A stretch of DNA of 64,000 nt. It comes from Hoplostethus atlanticus (Eukaryota > Chordata > Actinopteri > Trachichthyiformes > Trachichthyidae). The notes under the pieces were generated by a model, which saw only the letters and a list, made by a program, of their open reading frames with translations, did no database searches and was not told the origin of the DNA. The stretch spans positions 7,878,501-7,942,500 of the forward strand of contig JAXDDX010000003.1 of assembly GCA_034670405.1 (NCBI GenBank). Direction: 5' to 3'. Each line of letters opens with the position of its first letter. Position 1 is the first letter of the stretch. This document shows positions 40,301-53,575 of this stretch, in pieces. The translations under genes and the position numbers were made by a program.

Positions 40301-41677
40301 TTGTGAGTCAGTACTATGTGATAGGCAATACTTTTATGCTTATAGTTTTTTCATATAGTCAGTGTAAGCTCCCATTCAAACTCCAACATTTGGACAAAGA
40401 CGAGACATTTGAAACAGAAATCTGCAGAGCATCCTTCACCCAAGCGATGGAGAGTCTTGGCCAGCTGGACAAATAAAACCCAGACCCAGGGTCCATCCAG
40501 GGAGGATCAGCTCAGCATCTGTTTGTGTGAAAATGTCATGTTCCATTTTTAATGTTCCATATAAGCTCTATATCTAATATCTAATACTGATATATCTTCA
40601 CAAGGCCCAATAGCGAGGCTTGCACTGTAACAGCCTTATGCAGTTAAAGGACAATTCCACCCTCAGATACTCTTGCTGTTAGATCTGTGATGTTCAATCC
40701 AGGAGGGTTTTTTTGTGTTTCCAGGAGTGTGTCAAAACGCAACATGTCTTGTTGCATTGCATAATGGTCTATTGAAGATACTGTCAGTGGAGACGTTGGT
40801 ATTTTCTCCTCTTCTACAATGATTTCTCCCTGTATGATTGTTGAGTGTTGGTCCACAATGGTGAGAAGTCATTGCTCTTTGATTCAGAAGGAATCAAGCA
40901 CCATTAATTAAAAATCATCAGCAATGTCTTGGAAAGGAAGATGTGCAAAGTGCAAAAGTATGAAAACAAGATGAGTGCGAGAATGAAATAATATTCATGT
41001 ATACACTTGGGACACACACTAATAGGCTTACTGAATCATATCGTCGAATTTAGTTAGTAAGTTGAATTTCGTAATTAGTACGCTGATAAGGATTCACCAT
41101 GTTGTTTGTGGAGCAATAATAAATACAAAGACCTGCTCTCACAGAATGAGTCACATTGACCCCAAAACACATTTTGGGGTTTTCATATTACTTGAAAGAG
41201 GAGAATGTAGGCTTTCTAATGAGACCAAAACTCCTACAAAAAATGAGAAAGTTGTGTGGCATTATACAACGAGAGACACAAAAGTGTGGTTTTGAGAAAA
41301 AGGCCTTTAAAAAACCTTTCCATTCCATTTCTGGGGGGCTGCCGCTTTGACATCTCACAAACAAATGCTGCTTGAGTGATTATTTTAAATAGCAGATATA
41401 ACATTTAGGCATCTATGTAATGAGGAGAAATTGCTCTTTAAGGTTATTACACACAGTACACTTACACTATTTATCCACTATTAATGAATCTTTCAAAAGC
41501 ACCTTGAAGACGAATATCTGTGACTCCTCTCCCCAACCCCCCACAACTACGGTTACAGATATTTCAATTGCGTAAAAAGAAAGACAAACATACTGATATA
41601 CATTAAAGTGTTTATGTAAACACATTCTTTATTTGTAAATATATGCTTAATGTATACAGTAGCCTATACAGTGTAGA
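37331..41677. other. Gene-free stretch
   Basis: Unique sequence with a (CA)n tract near 37910-37932. Nothing else recognised. Confidence 0.5.
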
Positions 41678-41756
41678 AGATTTATACCAATCTATAGCAA
41701 TGTATAGGTCAAAGTGTCCCTTTGACCTATACATTGCTATAGATTGGTATAAATCT
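41678..41756. repeat. Perfect 37-bp hairpin with 5-nt loop
   Basis: Bases 41678-41714 are the exact reverse complement of 41720-41756, separated by TGTCC. The right arm's last 18 bp (CTATAGATTGGTATAAAT, 41737-41754) is then repeated directly at 41755-41772. No mismatch in the stem implies a young or conserved structure. Confidence 0.95.
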
Positions 41757-41884
41757 ATAGATTGGTATAAATGCCAAGTGCCAAAATATTAAACACATCA
41801 GATCTGGATGTCCCACCATAATAAACTTCAGATCCGGACGTCCCACCATAATAAACTTTTATGCATTGTGTATACGCTGCTTGC

Positions 41885-42150
41885 CCAAACTCTATCAAAT
41901 CTCAAATCTATTGCACGCCCAACCGTCCTGGTAGGGGGATCCCTCTCTGAGTAGCCCCTCCAGAGGTTTCTTCCAATTTTCTCTAAAAGGTTGTTTTGGG
42001 GAGTTTGTCCTTGTCCTCTGTTGAGGGTCTAAGGCTGGGGGATGTCGTGTACTAACCATTTATTGTTTTCACATGTTGGCCGCTGTGAAGCCCTTAGAGA
42101 CTGTAACGGTGATTAAGGGCTGTACAAATAAATGTGATTTGATTTGATTT
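41885..42150 (+). mobile_element. LINE-like 3' end (L2/Maui-like) with TTTGA tail
   Basis: The segment contains GAGGTTTCTTCCAATTTTCT, GGGGAGTTTGTCCTTGTCCT, GTGAAGCCCTTAGAGACTG and finally TACAAATAAATGTGATTTGA with short ATTTG repeats. This order is familiar from L2-type fish LINE 3' ends. No reverse transcriptase part is left. Confidence 0.5.
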
Positions 42151-42206
42151 AAACCCCAAAAGTAATATTGCAAGAAAAGATATAACCATATTACACATAT
42201 CACTAA

Positions 42207-42958
42207 TTAAATCCTTAAACGATTCAATAATTCATCTAGACATTCATCATATCTGCATATGTGATCACCATCAATAAAGTAAGAGGTCCTCTGGTGCATC
42301 CTTTCTTTTTGCTGCTTCCTTTGGAACAAGCCGTTTCTTTGGATCAGTTCATAGTGCTGCTGACAGGAACATGTGTTTCTCACCTAGGAAACAAAAAAAC
42401 ATCTTAGGCCTACATTCAATGTGTGACAATTAAAATAAATTAACAGAACTAATTTTGTCATTTCAGTGTGAGACCACTCATCTGTAGTTAAATACAACTA
42501 CAGGGTCCTGTTGACCAGCTAGCTAGCTAGAACTACTCAAAACATTACCTACAGTGTTCATTATTACTGAGAACAAGGTTTAAATAAGATAAGATAAACA
42601 CACTTGTGTTTACTAATGTCACATCTCATCTCTCTCGTTTTTTCACCATAGAGAAGAGGATGTAGCAAGGCTTTCCCTGATGACATTTGCAGCCACACTT
42701 GAAGCTACGAGCCTTCTCGATATCCCCTCCAGATCCGTAGTTCACATATTCATCCCATTCATCCGACTCAAGGACGGCAGATATTGGGTCTGTTAAAACA
42801 AGTGGCTCCATGTCCATGTCTCCAACATCTTCATCGTTGTCGGTGTCTGAAATGGGCCTGTCAGAGTCCGAAGTGTCGCCGGAGGTTTCACTGTTGTCCG
42901 TTCCCGTGTCGTCCGAGCCGCTCTCCTCAGCCGTCTCTCGGTCAGATCTCGGTGCCAA
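42207..42958 (-). CDS. Candidate two-exon gene: acidic, cysteine-containing small protein, unrecognised
   Basis: Exon 1 (42647-42958, 104 codons) starts MAPRSDRETAEESGSDDTG. It is strongly acidic and Ser/Asp-rich, then carries FKCGCKCHQGKPCYILF. A donor ATG|GTGAAA is followed by an acceptor TTTCCTAG before 42383, and exon 2 (42207-42383) stays open in the matching phase for 58 codons to TAA. It includes TCSCQQHYELIQ and MHQRTSYFIDGDHICRYDEC. Together they give 162 residues with C-x-C-x-C and C-x-C clusters that could bind metal. The upstream 42960-43140 is relatively CpG-rich. From memory it faintly resembles the N-terminal part of long uncharacterised fish proteins with GC.C...GKPC..F, possibly transposon-related, so it may be a fragment. 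Function unknown; splicing is inferred. Confidence 0.4.
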
Positions 42959-42959
42959 A

Positions 42960-43703
42960 AGTAGTCGTCAATAAGCTCTCGCCACCGATCGCCAGGAATC
43001 CACAGACAACACTGGATTGCCGAGCGATTTCTTCTTCTTTCTGAGACGCCTATTGAAAGTCTTGATGATTACGATACTAGCTTGCTAACTTGACAACCAA
43101 CAGGTGCGGATGCAGCTGGCTAGATATCGCTAAATGCCGCTGCCGCGATCAACGTCGCCAAATACCATATCTTGCTTTTATGCTTCAAAGTTATATTTCC
43201 ACTCCAAAATAGGAAGTAATTCATACAGATTATGAAAGCCAAGATTTTGTTTTATTAAAATTAGTCAAAATACCAAAATGGTCAAAAATAGACTTTTGAC
43301 ATTAAAAGGCGTTTCTACGTAAATCAGCTGCGACCTCCGACTGATTCTGTGAGAGCACGTCACGCACGTCACAATTGTTTGCTACTGTGGAATTGTTGCA
43401 TTACTATAAAAGAGGGAAAGAAACGCCAGCGAGCCTCTGGTTAAAAAAAATATATAAATTCAGATTTTCTGTTCAGATTGAACATAGCGCCTGTCTCTAC
43501 ATACGCGCCGATCACGTGGCTGCTCCGGTGCACCCACCGAAAAGGTTGAGCACCCACGGGGAAGGCCGATTAAAAAATAAATTAATAAATAAATGTATTA
43601 AAAAACTGCATCTTTTAAAAAAAACGCATCTGTTTATTCTATTACTTATTATTATCGGTGAACGTACCTTTGTGTACAGATGATTTAAACAGTGGCAGTC
43701 TTC
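42960..43703. other. CpG-bearing sequence upstream of the candidate small gene
   Basis: The first ~180 bases carry several CpGs, unlike most of the window, and could be a promoter for the minus-strand candidate. The rest is AT-rich with no clear feature. Confidence 0.35.
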
Positions 43704-43711
43704 ATCCCAGG

Positions 43712-43992
43712 CAGTGGCGGAACTAGAGTTTTATACAGGGGGTGGCCAGGGGGTGGCCAAGGCTACTTCAGGGGGTCCATAGTCCATGACAGAAAATTAG
43801 TGTGTAACCCTAACCTGGCATCTAAGGAGCATGAATGAATCCTATGATTGCTGATTAGAGGTAGAAGTGACAATTCACTTAACCCGGAGTTCTTCAATGT
43901 GGCAGATAGTGTGGTCCACTAGGGTTACTTCACTACAATTCTTTAGCATACTATGAATAGCCAGTGTCTCCACCTCGGAACTGCAGCTCAAT

Positions 43993-44043
<51 letters not shown>

Positions 44044-44891
44044 CTGTACTCATATACTGGAGAGACTTGGGTCACTCTGTTTTCATGAATATATAATCTG
44101 GGTCTATAAGTGTTAAACATCCAAAATATTTTCAGAAAATAAAGCTCAAGCACCAAGGAGATAAGATGGCATTTGTGCGTGACATAATTTGCATAGTTTA
44201 TTTCTTTTTCCGGTCCTCATTTATGATATCTAACATTGATGAGTTGCTGTCAATGGCCCTTTTATGCTGATTCCAAGCATACATAGCATTGATATGATGC
44301 TCTGCCTTCGAATGGAGCTTAAACCCAGAATCTTTAAACAGCGCCTTTTTCCAGTTACAAAAGCCTGACTGTGATGTGAAGGCAGATTCAGGTGTATTGG
44401 GCAGAGAAAAATGCCTATAGGCGAAACAATAAGTAATAACTTACGACACTGCACTGTATGGCGTGTTAGGCTAAATTGGGAACCGATGTCTCTTATCTGA
44501 TTAACTGTCTGTTATGGAGCCAAATTGTCAATATGCATCTACACAGCAACTCAACTTTCGTAAAAGTTGTTCAGGAAACCTAAACCCGATGCTAAACCTT
44601 AAAACGTACTTCAGTACTGGTGCTTTCGCCGCAGGTCTGCCACAGCTCTGTCAGTCGCTCGTGTGACTCGTGAGCTGTGGAAAATATTCTCTCTTCCTCG
44701 TCCTCGATTTGAAAAAGGCGCCGCCGGATGTCAAAATAAACGCTTCTTTCAACAAGAGGTGAAATGAGATGTCAATCAGCATCAAACTGCCAGTGATAGC
44801 GAATGGAATTTTAGGGTGGCACCCGGGGTGGCCAATCAGATATCAGGGGTGTCCAGTGCCATCCCTGGACACCCTTCTGGCTCCGCCAATG
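43712..44891. mobile_element. Non-autonomous hAT-type DNA transposon
   Basis: The ends are imperfect inverted repeats, CAGTGGCGGAACTAGA at the left and CATTGGCGGAGCCAGA at the right (reverse complement), matching at 13 of 16 positions. They are flanked by an exact 8-bp direct repeat ATCCCAGG at 43704-43711 and 44892-44899. The 8-bp duplication and CA.TGGCGGA terminus are typical of the hAT superfamily. The 1180-bp interior has no transposase-like frame and contains a (CA)n tract near 44001-44040. Mobilisation would depend on a transposase supplied elsewhere. Confidence 0.85.
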
Positions 44892-44899
44892 ATCCCAGG

Positions 44900-47800
44900 T
44901 TCCTATTGGGATTACTGTCAACCCAGTAGGATTGATTAAACAATATGGTACATTAAACCAGCCCATCATGATCCTATTGGACAGTGCAATGTTACTTCAC
45001 TCAAGCGTGATTTAAAGATTCAACTCCTAGAGCAATTTCCCATATTGGCAAAACAATAGATCAGGATGAAGAGTTACTGATAGGATGATTATATAGTGAT
45101 TAATAATCAAATTCTCGGTGTTTGCAGCGGACCAAACACTTTGTGGCAGGTGAATTACTGCATTTATAAATATCAATTCAAGCCAGACACGGTGAAAACA
45201 CTCATTTGCTCTCAGCGGTGCAGTACAATATCCTGGGCGTTCATGATAATTCACGAGGGGCTCGGTCTAATCCATTTTGAGCAAAACACCATATGCCAAC
45301 GAGTGCACACATGCCCAGGGCGCAGGGGCCTGTGAGCCCATGTCCAGCGTAGATGGATTTGTGTTCATTTTTTTTCCTGTTCACGACTCAAGGTCACGGT
45401 TCCCTGTGACTCCGCATGGCCTCACTATTCCTGCTGCACGCTGTGTTCTCACTGAAGGCCGCGTGCTGTCTCAGCTTTCTGTCCCCCAATCTGCAAATGC
45501 TGCCCTTGCCCTCTCGACCTCCCGGAGCTCAGCCTGTCAACCCACACACAAAAGAACCCTTGCTGCAGTGCAGTATGGGGGATTGGAGGGAAGAGGGAAG
45601 ATGTAAAAACAAGCAGAAAAGGAAAAGAGAGATTAAGGAAAAAAATGAGAGAGACAGGAATGGGAGGGAGCAAAAGACTGAGAACAAATGAGGGGGTAAG
45701 AATGGAAAAAAAGCCGAAACACAAGAGATTGAAAGGCCTCTTCCTCTAATTTGCACCATATACATCACCTCAGAGGGCAGACACTCTCATATCCCTTTCC
45801 ATTCACTTCCTCACCCTTGGCTGCAGGTCAAAGGAAAAGGCAATTTCCCCTCAGCCGATGTACAAGCCGCTCCATTCCTCATGGATAAACTGTACTTTTA
45901 AAACGTGGGGAAGCGAGGGCATTCATCACCGCGGACTGAAGCTCTTCTGTGGTTCCCCTCTCTGCAGTAAAAGCTGGAAGAAGCAAACACCTCTGATTAA
46001 TAGCTTTCTCCTTGTGCAGTTAAAGACAGCACGGCAGGGCCACTGTCTGTCAAGAGGGCCGGTGTTGGGCGCACTGCCCACCTAATTCGCTTACTGAGCA
46101 CTGGGCAGCGTGCCCACCTACTGAAGACACGGGGCAGACTGTCTCAGGCTGTCAGACTTTTATCTTGGAGATCCACTACGCTGGGCTTGCCAATGAAGAC
46201 ACCGGGAGTCTGTTATGAATCCACGCTCAACATTCTCCCACACAACTTCAGCTAGGCAGGAAGTAAATCAGGGCATATGAAAGTCATGGGATCTAACAGA
46301 ACCAAGCAAAGCATGCCCAGGTTTTGAAATAGTTGTCGAAATGGAATGAAATGCTTGTATTTATGAAAGCAAATGGGTATCAGAGCCGAACAACTTTGTT
46401 TTGCTATCAATTATTCTTAGGTAGTGCTGTAAAAATAACTACCAGATCCCTGTTGAGGTGATAACATTCAGACAGCCAACAAGCCACAAAAATACAAAAT
46501 AAAGACACACACACACACACACACACACCTTTTCTTCTCTGCCTATCTCGAAGCAAATTTCCATCTCTCTCTCACACAGAGAATTCCTCTCTAAAGCATC
46601 ACTTCCACTTCAGAGAGATGGAGAGGAAGGGGGCTGGAAGTAGATGGATGATGATTATTCAGGCACACTCTCTCTTCTCTTTCTCCTCTCTCCATTGATC
46701 CCGTCCCATCAGAGAGGCTATAAATATTAATAAGGGGGCTTTGTTTTAGCAACCTGTGTGAAGATCAGAGCGTAGAACAATAGAAGTATCTGGACATGTA
46801 TTTTTTTTTTTGCAGGCAGACAGGCAGGCAACCTGCAGAGTGTCCTTGGGGGAGGGGAGCCTGCGGGGGGGGAGCCCAGCCCCGGCCCAGCGCCTCGGGC
46901 TCAGTACGTTCAAGTCAAGGGCAGCTCAAGGGGAGCTGCTAATGTGTGAAACCTGAGTCTGATTCAAATTAGCCATTAACAGACAGACTTGTGGTGAGCG
47001 TGCCGCTATACAAATAGACAATATATCGCTGGCACAAAGCATATATGCCTTTGTATCACACAGTTATCACATGACACTAAAACAAATGGCAGGTGCACCA
47101 TGAACACAAATGACCCAGTGAGCACTAGATGTCTTTTCAATGTCACTATCTATGCTTCAGCTCTCATATCAGCCAGGATCTGTTTGGCTGTGTATCGCCC
47201 AGTTGAGACCAAGCAGTAGATACATTATTACACGTTTAAACTATAAACAGCTGGAAATATCAGAGAAATGCTCCAGAGATGCAGATGTACAAGATGATGC
47301 TTTCATTTTTGTAGACGCTTTTAAACCCTATGCAGCCTAATTTTAGCCTAGACACTATAAACCATTTAGATGTCTTTAAAACAGCTAATGGACATACAGT
47401 TGCTCCTCTCATTCCCAAACACCTCACTAAACCAACAGCAATTTTAAACTCAATGAAAGGGAAAACATATGGAGCTGAAACAGGTCAAATATGAGTCTCA
47501 GTGGATTCGGGACTCCATCCCTCCCCGTGTCATTTAGTGTGTTGGAATAATGTGTGTTGTGTGTTGTGTGACCTCCATTTTCTCATCTTGACCCGACTGA
47601 TAATGCTAGTGCACAGGGGTCACAGTGCCCCTCTGCTTGGTTAAACGTTTGAATGCTGTACCTGACATCATTGTGTTCACACAGCAGCACCAATAGAGCG
47701 TCCGCCCATCCACCCATGGCGAGGACAGTGATAGAGGGTCTGGCCGGCTCAGGTTACAGAAAACCCAAAAGGAAACCAAGACAATGGTTTACTCCGGCCA

Positions 47801-50800
47801 AAGGACGGTGGCACGGCGGATCCCTCTGGTTAATGGGAGTTTATGATTTACAGCAGATGTTCCCCCAACTCCTTTTCAATCTAGAAACAATAAGTGCGAC
47901 ATGGGGGCCCCATTTCTAGAAGGGAACAAATCGATGATACAGAAGGGTATGTTTTTCATGAGAAGTTGGGCTTGCTTGGCTGTGGGGGTATGACTGATGC
48001 AAGCCATCTAAGCTGATCCACACAGTCTGCCTCTGTGATGTGTAGACGCAAAGAGAAGCAGGAGGCTGAGTTAGATATTGCTTTCTAGAGGGGGTGGGGT
48101 GGTTTACTATACAGGTTCTCAAATGTACTATATGGGGACACACTGTAGTTCTGTATTTTGTTGTCACATTGGAAATCTGAGCAATGATCAGTGATGAACT
48201 TGTGGTGTACGTCATGCATTCTGCCTTATACAATTAAGAGAAAGTTGTTTTTGAATGTTATCAGTGAATTATCAATGTCAAGAATGTGATGAAAGATGAT
48301 TAATACATGGAGTCAAGATGAAATGTATTCTCAGCGAATAAAAAAAATAACATATATGTTTATCAAAATATGTTTGATAGTGGCAGTGGGAGGAAATAAT
48401 CAGTGCTCATCAGAGCCCACACGCACTAAATGAATGGCTAGAATCAGGAGCCGGGGGTGTCCTGCTGCCTGAGGGAAACTGTGTAACGGCTTGAGAAACC
48501 TGCTAGTTTATCTTTGTTCCATACAAAGCAGTGCTGAAAGGCTGCCATCTCTCATGAAAAAAGGTAAAATAACAAGTTACAACAAGACAAAGAAAGAAAT
48601 CAGGACCACCAGATTTGCAGTAGCAGGAAACTGTCTGTGTATGCATAAACACTTGACCGATCTGATAGGAGCGGGGCTTTTCTGCTCCGGATCAGCCGTA
48701 CTGAGAGAACCTAGCAAGGTGTGCACTTGCATTTCATTTGGCGCGTGCCACTTGAGAGTCCCCAGGACGACCTGTAAACACGTTTCTCTGCATCCAACCG
48801 GGGGAGTGCGTCTCCGTCGCCTGTCTGCAACAGTGCCGAGCCAAGCGTCACCCATGTCACGCTCCGATAGCTCAATTTAAATGGAAATTGGATGAACTGC
48901 TTGGAAGTGATCCAGCCATCCAGAACAATTAACCCATATTACTGGCAGGCCTTGAAGGAGTAATTTGACTTTGAATGAGTATGGGGGGAAAGCCAGTGGT
49001 ATTTAATACTACTGGAAACACAATAGCCCCGAGTGCAAAGATGATCCTATTCTGTTCCTCCGCCACCGCAGGTTTAATGTCAAATTCTGTCTCTTTTTCT
49101 TTTTTTTTTTTAAATCATGCTAACACTAATCCATTGTTAGAGCAAAAGTAGTCAACAAATAGGATTAATACATGAGAATGTTTATTTTCACTCATTCTTG
49201 GGCACCAAAGGGTCAACACACAATACAGCTTACAGTGACATTATGAATTGAAAAGATTGGCTATATATTTGTTTTCTTTACGGCATCACAGAGAAGGATA
49301 AGCATTGCTTAGACTCAGAAGAAGATAGAACTATTTCAACTATTATATTCAAATAAATAAACAATAAATCTTAAATTCAATTGGTTTCCATCATCACTGC
49401 ATTAGCACAATTAATGTCTGGTAATGGGAGCGTACATGATCATCTGCACATGTCACTAATACTTAATAATCTTTAACTGGAATTGACAACCAGGTGGTGC
49501 AGAAAGTACATGAGGGAGACATTTGTCATCACTGGTTTTAAAAATAGATACGCCAGCATGCGCCATGAAGAAGTCACTCTTGACCCATCAAGCTAAATCC
49601 TTTCAGAATCAATATAAATAATAAAAAATACTCATCATGAGCTCCATGTGACTCAGAGAGAAGTTTAATATAGTGAGGCTACAGCTCAGGGCACCCTGAC
49701 AATCCGTGGTAGTATATTTTAATAATGGCAGAAGAGGAACTTGACAGGACCTTATTAACTCTTCCCATGAAAAGAAAATAAAGTCACTGATAGTGACGGA
49801 GATGTAATGATCCAGGGCTCAGATTAACTTCAGTTCTAACGTTGTTCAAACTCAAAAACAACAAGCACAAGCCTTGAGGATATTTTCTCCTTAGGCAATA
49901 GCAACACTTGTTTGTCATTTCAACTTGAATTGTGAGATCTGATCTAAAGATTGGATCTTATGAGATCACTCATGAGCCACTGTGTGTCCACACTGTAAGG
50001 CCTGTTAGACGTTACAGATCTCCTGTGGCTTTATTTAATTACAATGTCTGCATTTTCCTACTCTCCCTTTCTGACGTGTTACTACTTACACAAAAGTCTG
50101 ATTATTGAACTGTGATCATCAGATACCAATATGAGCAAAATCCAATTTTTGTACATCCAGACCTGCTCGATGTGACTTGGCATGATGAGATTATTAATGT
50201 CGTATTGAAACAAGCTGTATTGAAATGACTAGTATTGTATTGAAGTGTAGTCTTAAACAGTGAGTTCTGTGAGATTCCACACAAACACACACATGCACAC
50301 ATACACACACATATATACATATATATATATATATATTTACACACGCAAAAAAAAAAGGAAGATTTTCAATTTTAAACACAACACAAAAAAAACACAGTGT
50401 TCAGAGTAGAAGTTGATCTGTGGGGAGGCTGGAGCTTGTTCTCTTTCTCCCTTGTCCTCCTGCGGTGTTGACAAGGGAGCGGCAGGGAACGAGAGGAGGA
50501 GAACAGAATGGCAAAGGGAAGCTGAAATCACCACACTCTGTATGCAGGGGACTCAAGCGTGTTGGACTTGTGAGTCAGTCAGGTAATGGGTGAAATTGTG
50601 TCTGCCGCACAGCTTATAAATCGCGGCGCTGGCAGTATTTATCTACGTCTCAGACAATCCTGCTGGGAGATGGGAGCGGTGAAATGAGAATCAACAGCCT
50701 GCTTCTCCTCCCCTCACCTCTCGTCAGGTCATTTCATCTCCCCCCTCTCTCCGAGGCAACATGTGAAGAGAAACTGATAAATATAAAAAGCAACTCGAGA

Positions 50801-53424
50801 GCTGCCTGCCTCGTGCCCTCTGCGTTTCACCGTAATTCCCGAGGTCATTTCAATGTATTTTGTCCGCACCTGAAGGGGCCTCGGCTAAGCTGGCTCTCCC
50901 GCTGCATTTACATGTGAAGATATGATATGATGAAGTATTTATGCCTTTTTTAAACAGCCACTTTAAGCTCAGCTCAGCACTCAGCTCTAATCTCCAACCA
51001 CACTTCTACTCAGATCTTGCATATTTCATACCCAACCAAATCATGGTTTCACACTCTGATGGCGGCAGGCCTGCAATGCAATAAAAGACTGGACGGGAGC
51101 TATTTCTAGTCCCCCCCCCCCATCCTAGACAATTACCCTTTGGCTTTGTCTCTGACAGTCACACCCTATTACCACATCTCGTACGGATAGAAGAGAACGG
51201 ACAGACGTGGGCATGAGCAAAGGGTGGATAGAGAGAGGAGAGGAACAACAACACACAAGTTCAGGCTTCATTGTAATTCCGCTCTCATCTTGGTCCCGAG
51301 CGACAAGCGGTGAGCTGCCCAGGATTCTAATCATTCCTGTTGTCAGATCGGTACCCCAAGTGAGATTGAGTTGATTGCTTGAACAAATTTGCAAAGTAAC
51401 GATGCAATTTGCTGCAGCATGCCCTGGGAGGGTTTTGGTATACGTCGGACCGGTGGTGGTCTTCGGAGAGGCTCACTGAAGACATGGGGACTAGGAAGTT
51501 GTCGTCTTCTCGGGGGAACTTGTCTTCAACTAAATTAAGCTTGCTGTTAATGGCGACACCTGCAAACCAATCAACAGGTTTATTTGTACATGGACTTGAC
51601 TGCAGCAGCACAGAGCTACAACGGTGTGTAGGTGTAGAGGACTGATTTGAAGTTGTTTATTTGCCAATTGTGAACTGAAGCCACGAAATGAAGAGATAAA
51701 CCTAAAATATAATTTGTGCTCTGTAACATTTTGGGTGTATTTCATCCTTAAATGTCACTTCCACTCACTCTGATCAGTGACCACAGGAACCTGGCACCGC
51801 CCCGTGATCTGGCAACATGAATATGAACCGGTGGCTGGCTGTCATCTCAACGTGATGATTAAAGATTCTGGTGACGTGGTATTGCACCAAATAAAAAGGC
51901 CATTCATTTCCAAGCGTGACAGTCGCTATTCTTTCATAGCCATTACTCTATTAGGGATTTTGACAAATTTTAATAGAAATGACTGATTGGAGGTATGGGA
52001 GTGGGGGACCACGGCGCATGAGAGAAGTAAATTTGTCTTGGAACAAAAGGACTTGTCACCAGGTCGTGGGACAGCCTTCGACAGCCTGCGAGGCATTACC
52101 ATTCATGCATTCCACCAACATGACAGCGTGCAAACAGGTCTATGACAAATCCTATAGAAATACATATTACGGCGAGTGGTAGAAAGATCAAGGGCACATT
52201 TTTCAAATGGCGGCGTGCGTTTTCAAAATGCACTTTAACATTCTCCCTAACAAAGTCTGAAGAATTCAATAAAAAGAGTTTGGTAGGAGAGCTGCAGTCT
52301 TCCCCACTAACAGTCATTCTGGGGAAAAAAATATAATAATAAGCAAAACGCACTGAGCACCTGGCAGAGGAAAACTTAATACAGAGAGATTAATGGTATG
52401 TCACATCATCAAAGTGAATTTCTGGGAAGGAAACAGGAAGGAATATCCCATAATTGGAAATAAATTAATGAATAAATAAACATTAACATTATTAGTAAAT
52501 ACAGAAATAGATCAATGCAATAAATAAATTAAATAAAAATGACTAAATAAATGAAAGATAATTTATTTTCCTATTTATTTATTCCTGTATTTCTCCTTAC
52601 TATGATAATTGGCTGTCAATCAAATACTCGGTGGAGTTTAACACGTTATTATGGTGCATTGCTTGACTGGATTTGCCTTAATTGGCTACAAATGAACTTT
52701 GCAACAAACCTCAAGTCCTGTAAACTTCACAATTAGGTTATAAGTTGGTCATTACCAAGAAGACTGGCCAGGCCAATAGCTGTGATGATTAATGATATCC
52801 AGAAAAGTAAGATATTTGGCTTCCGCTGTAGAAGACAACGATGTTTCCCCTGGTTACCGGCTTTACTCTGTAGAAACAATAATCAATAAGTTGAGTTTGC
52901 TGCTAGCTGCTACCAACACAGAGGTCGACCCCTTATGTCTCATACAGAGAGACGCCCCTCTCATCCAATTCCCATAAGCACAATTGAACCTTAATTATTA
53001 TCTTGAAGTTGCAGACATTGTGCAGTTTGATTGCTAGGAGTGACACCACACACACTGAAACATTATTATGGAGCAGGAAATAAATAATGAAATAATGAAA
53101 TAGATGAGTAAGACAATAAATTAATAAGGAAATGTATTATTTATTCTTCTGATTATGCATTGTTTTGAATCATTATCATAATTATGGAGGAAAAAGGAAA
53201 AAATGAATCCATTCCTCTCTCTGGCCTCCTTTCCAGTCTGACTATTGGGCCTTACAGTTAACTATTGAGTACTTTGAAATTGTCTCAAACGCAGATAAAA
53301 CAGTCCAATCATATACATATCTGGACATTTGGACTGATGGCAAGCAGTCTTTCAAAATCCCCACAGAGGCGCTAACCAAGAAATTAAAGACATTTAAATT
53401 GTAGGTATTAAGATTTGACCAGTA
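44900..53424. other. Gene-free stretch, possible regulatory blocks
   Basis: Unique sequence with small microsatellites, including CA near 46505-46528 and 50278-50312 and a C-run near 51110-51121. A G-run cluster lies at 46848-46873. Blocks 45080-45260, 48730-48980 and 50580-50935 look constrained. No exon recognised. Confidence 0.5.
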
Positions 53425-53575
53425 GTTACTGAAACAGTCCCTTGATTAAAGGTCACAGGTTTGATTACTACAATAGCTAGTGTGTCCATTTACAAGACAC
53501 AGAGCCGTACCTGCTCTCCCACTGTGAATGCTCTGGATTAGCGTATCAGCTAAATGCCCACAAAAGAGATATAAA
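53425..53575 (+). mobile_element. SINE of a second fish family
   Basis: The tRNA-like segment AAAGGTCACAGGTTTGATTA is followed by GTGTGTCCATTTACAAGACA, GAGCCGTACCTGCTCTCCC and GCTCTGGATTAGCGTATCAG with ...CTAAATGCCC. The last motif is a hallmark of ubiquitous teleost SINEs. Nearly full length, but decayed. Confidence 0.6.

Noticed and set aside
48491-48880. 129-codon plus-strand open frame
   Set aside because: Composition is not protein-like, and the minus strand is equally open over the same bases.
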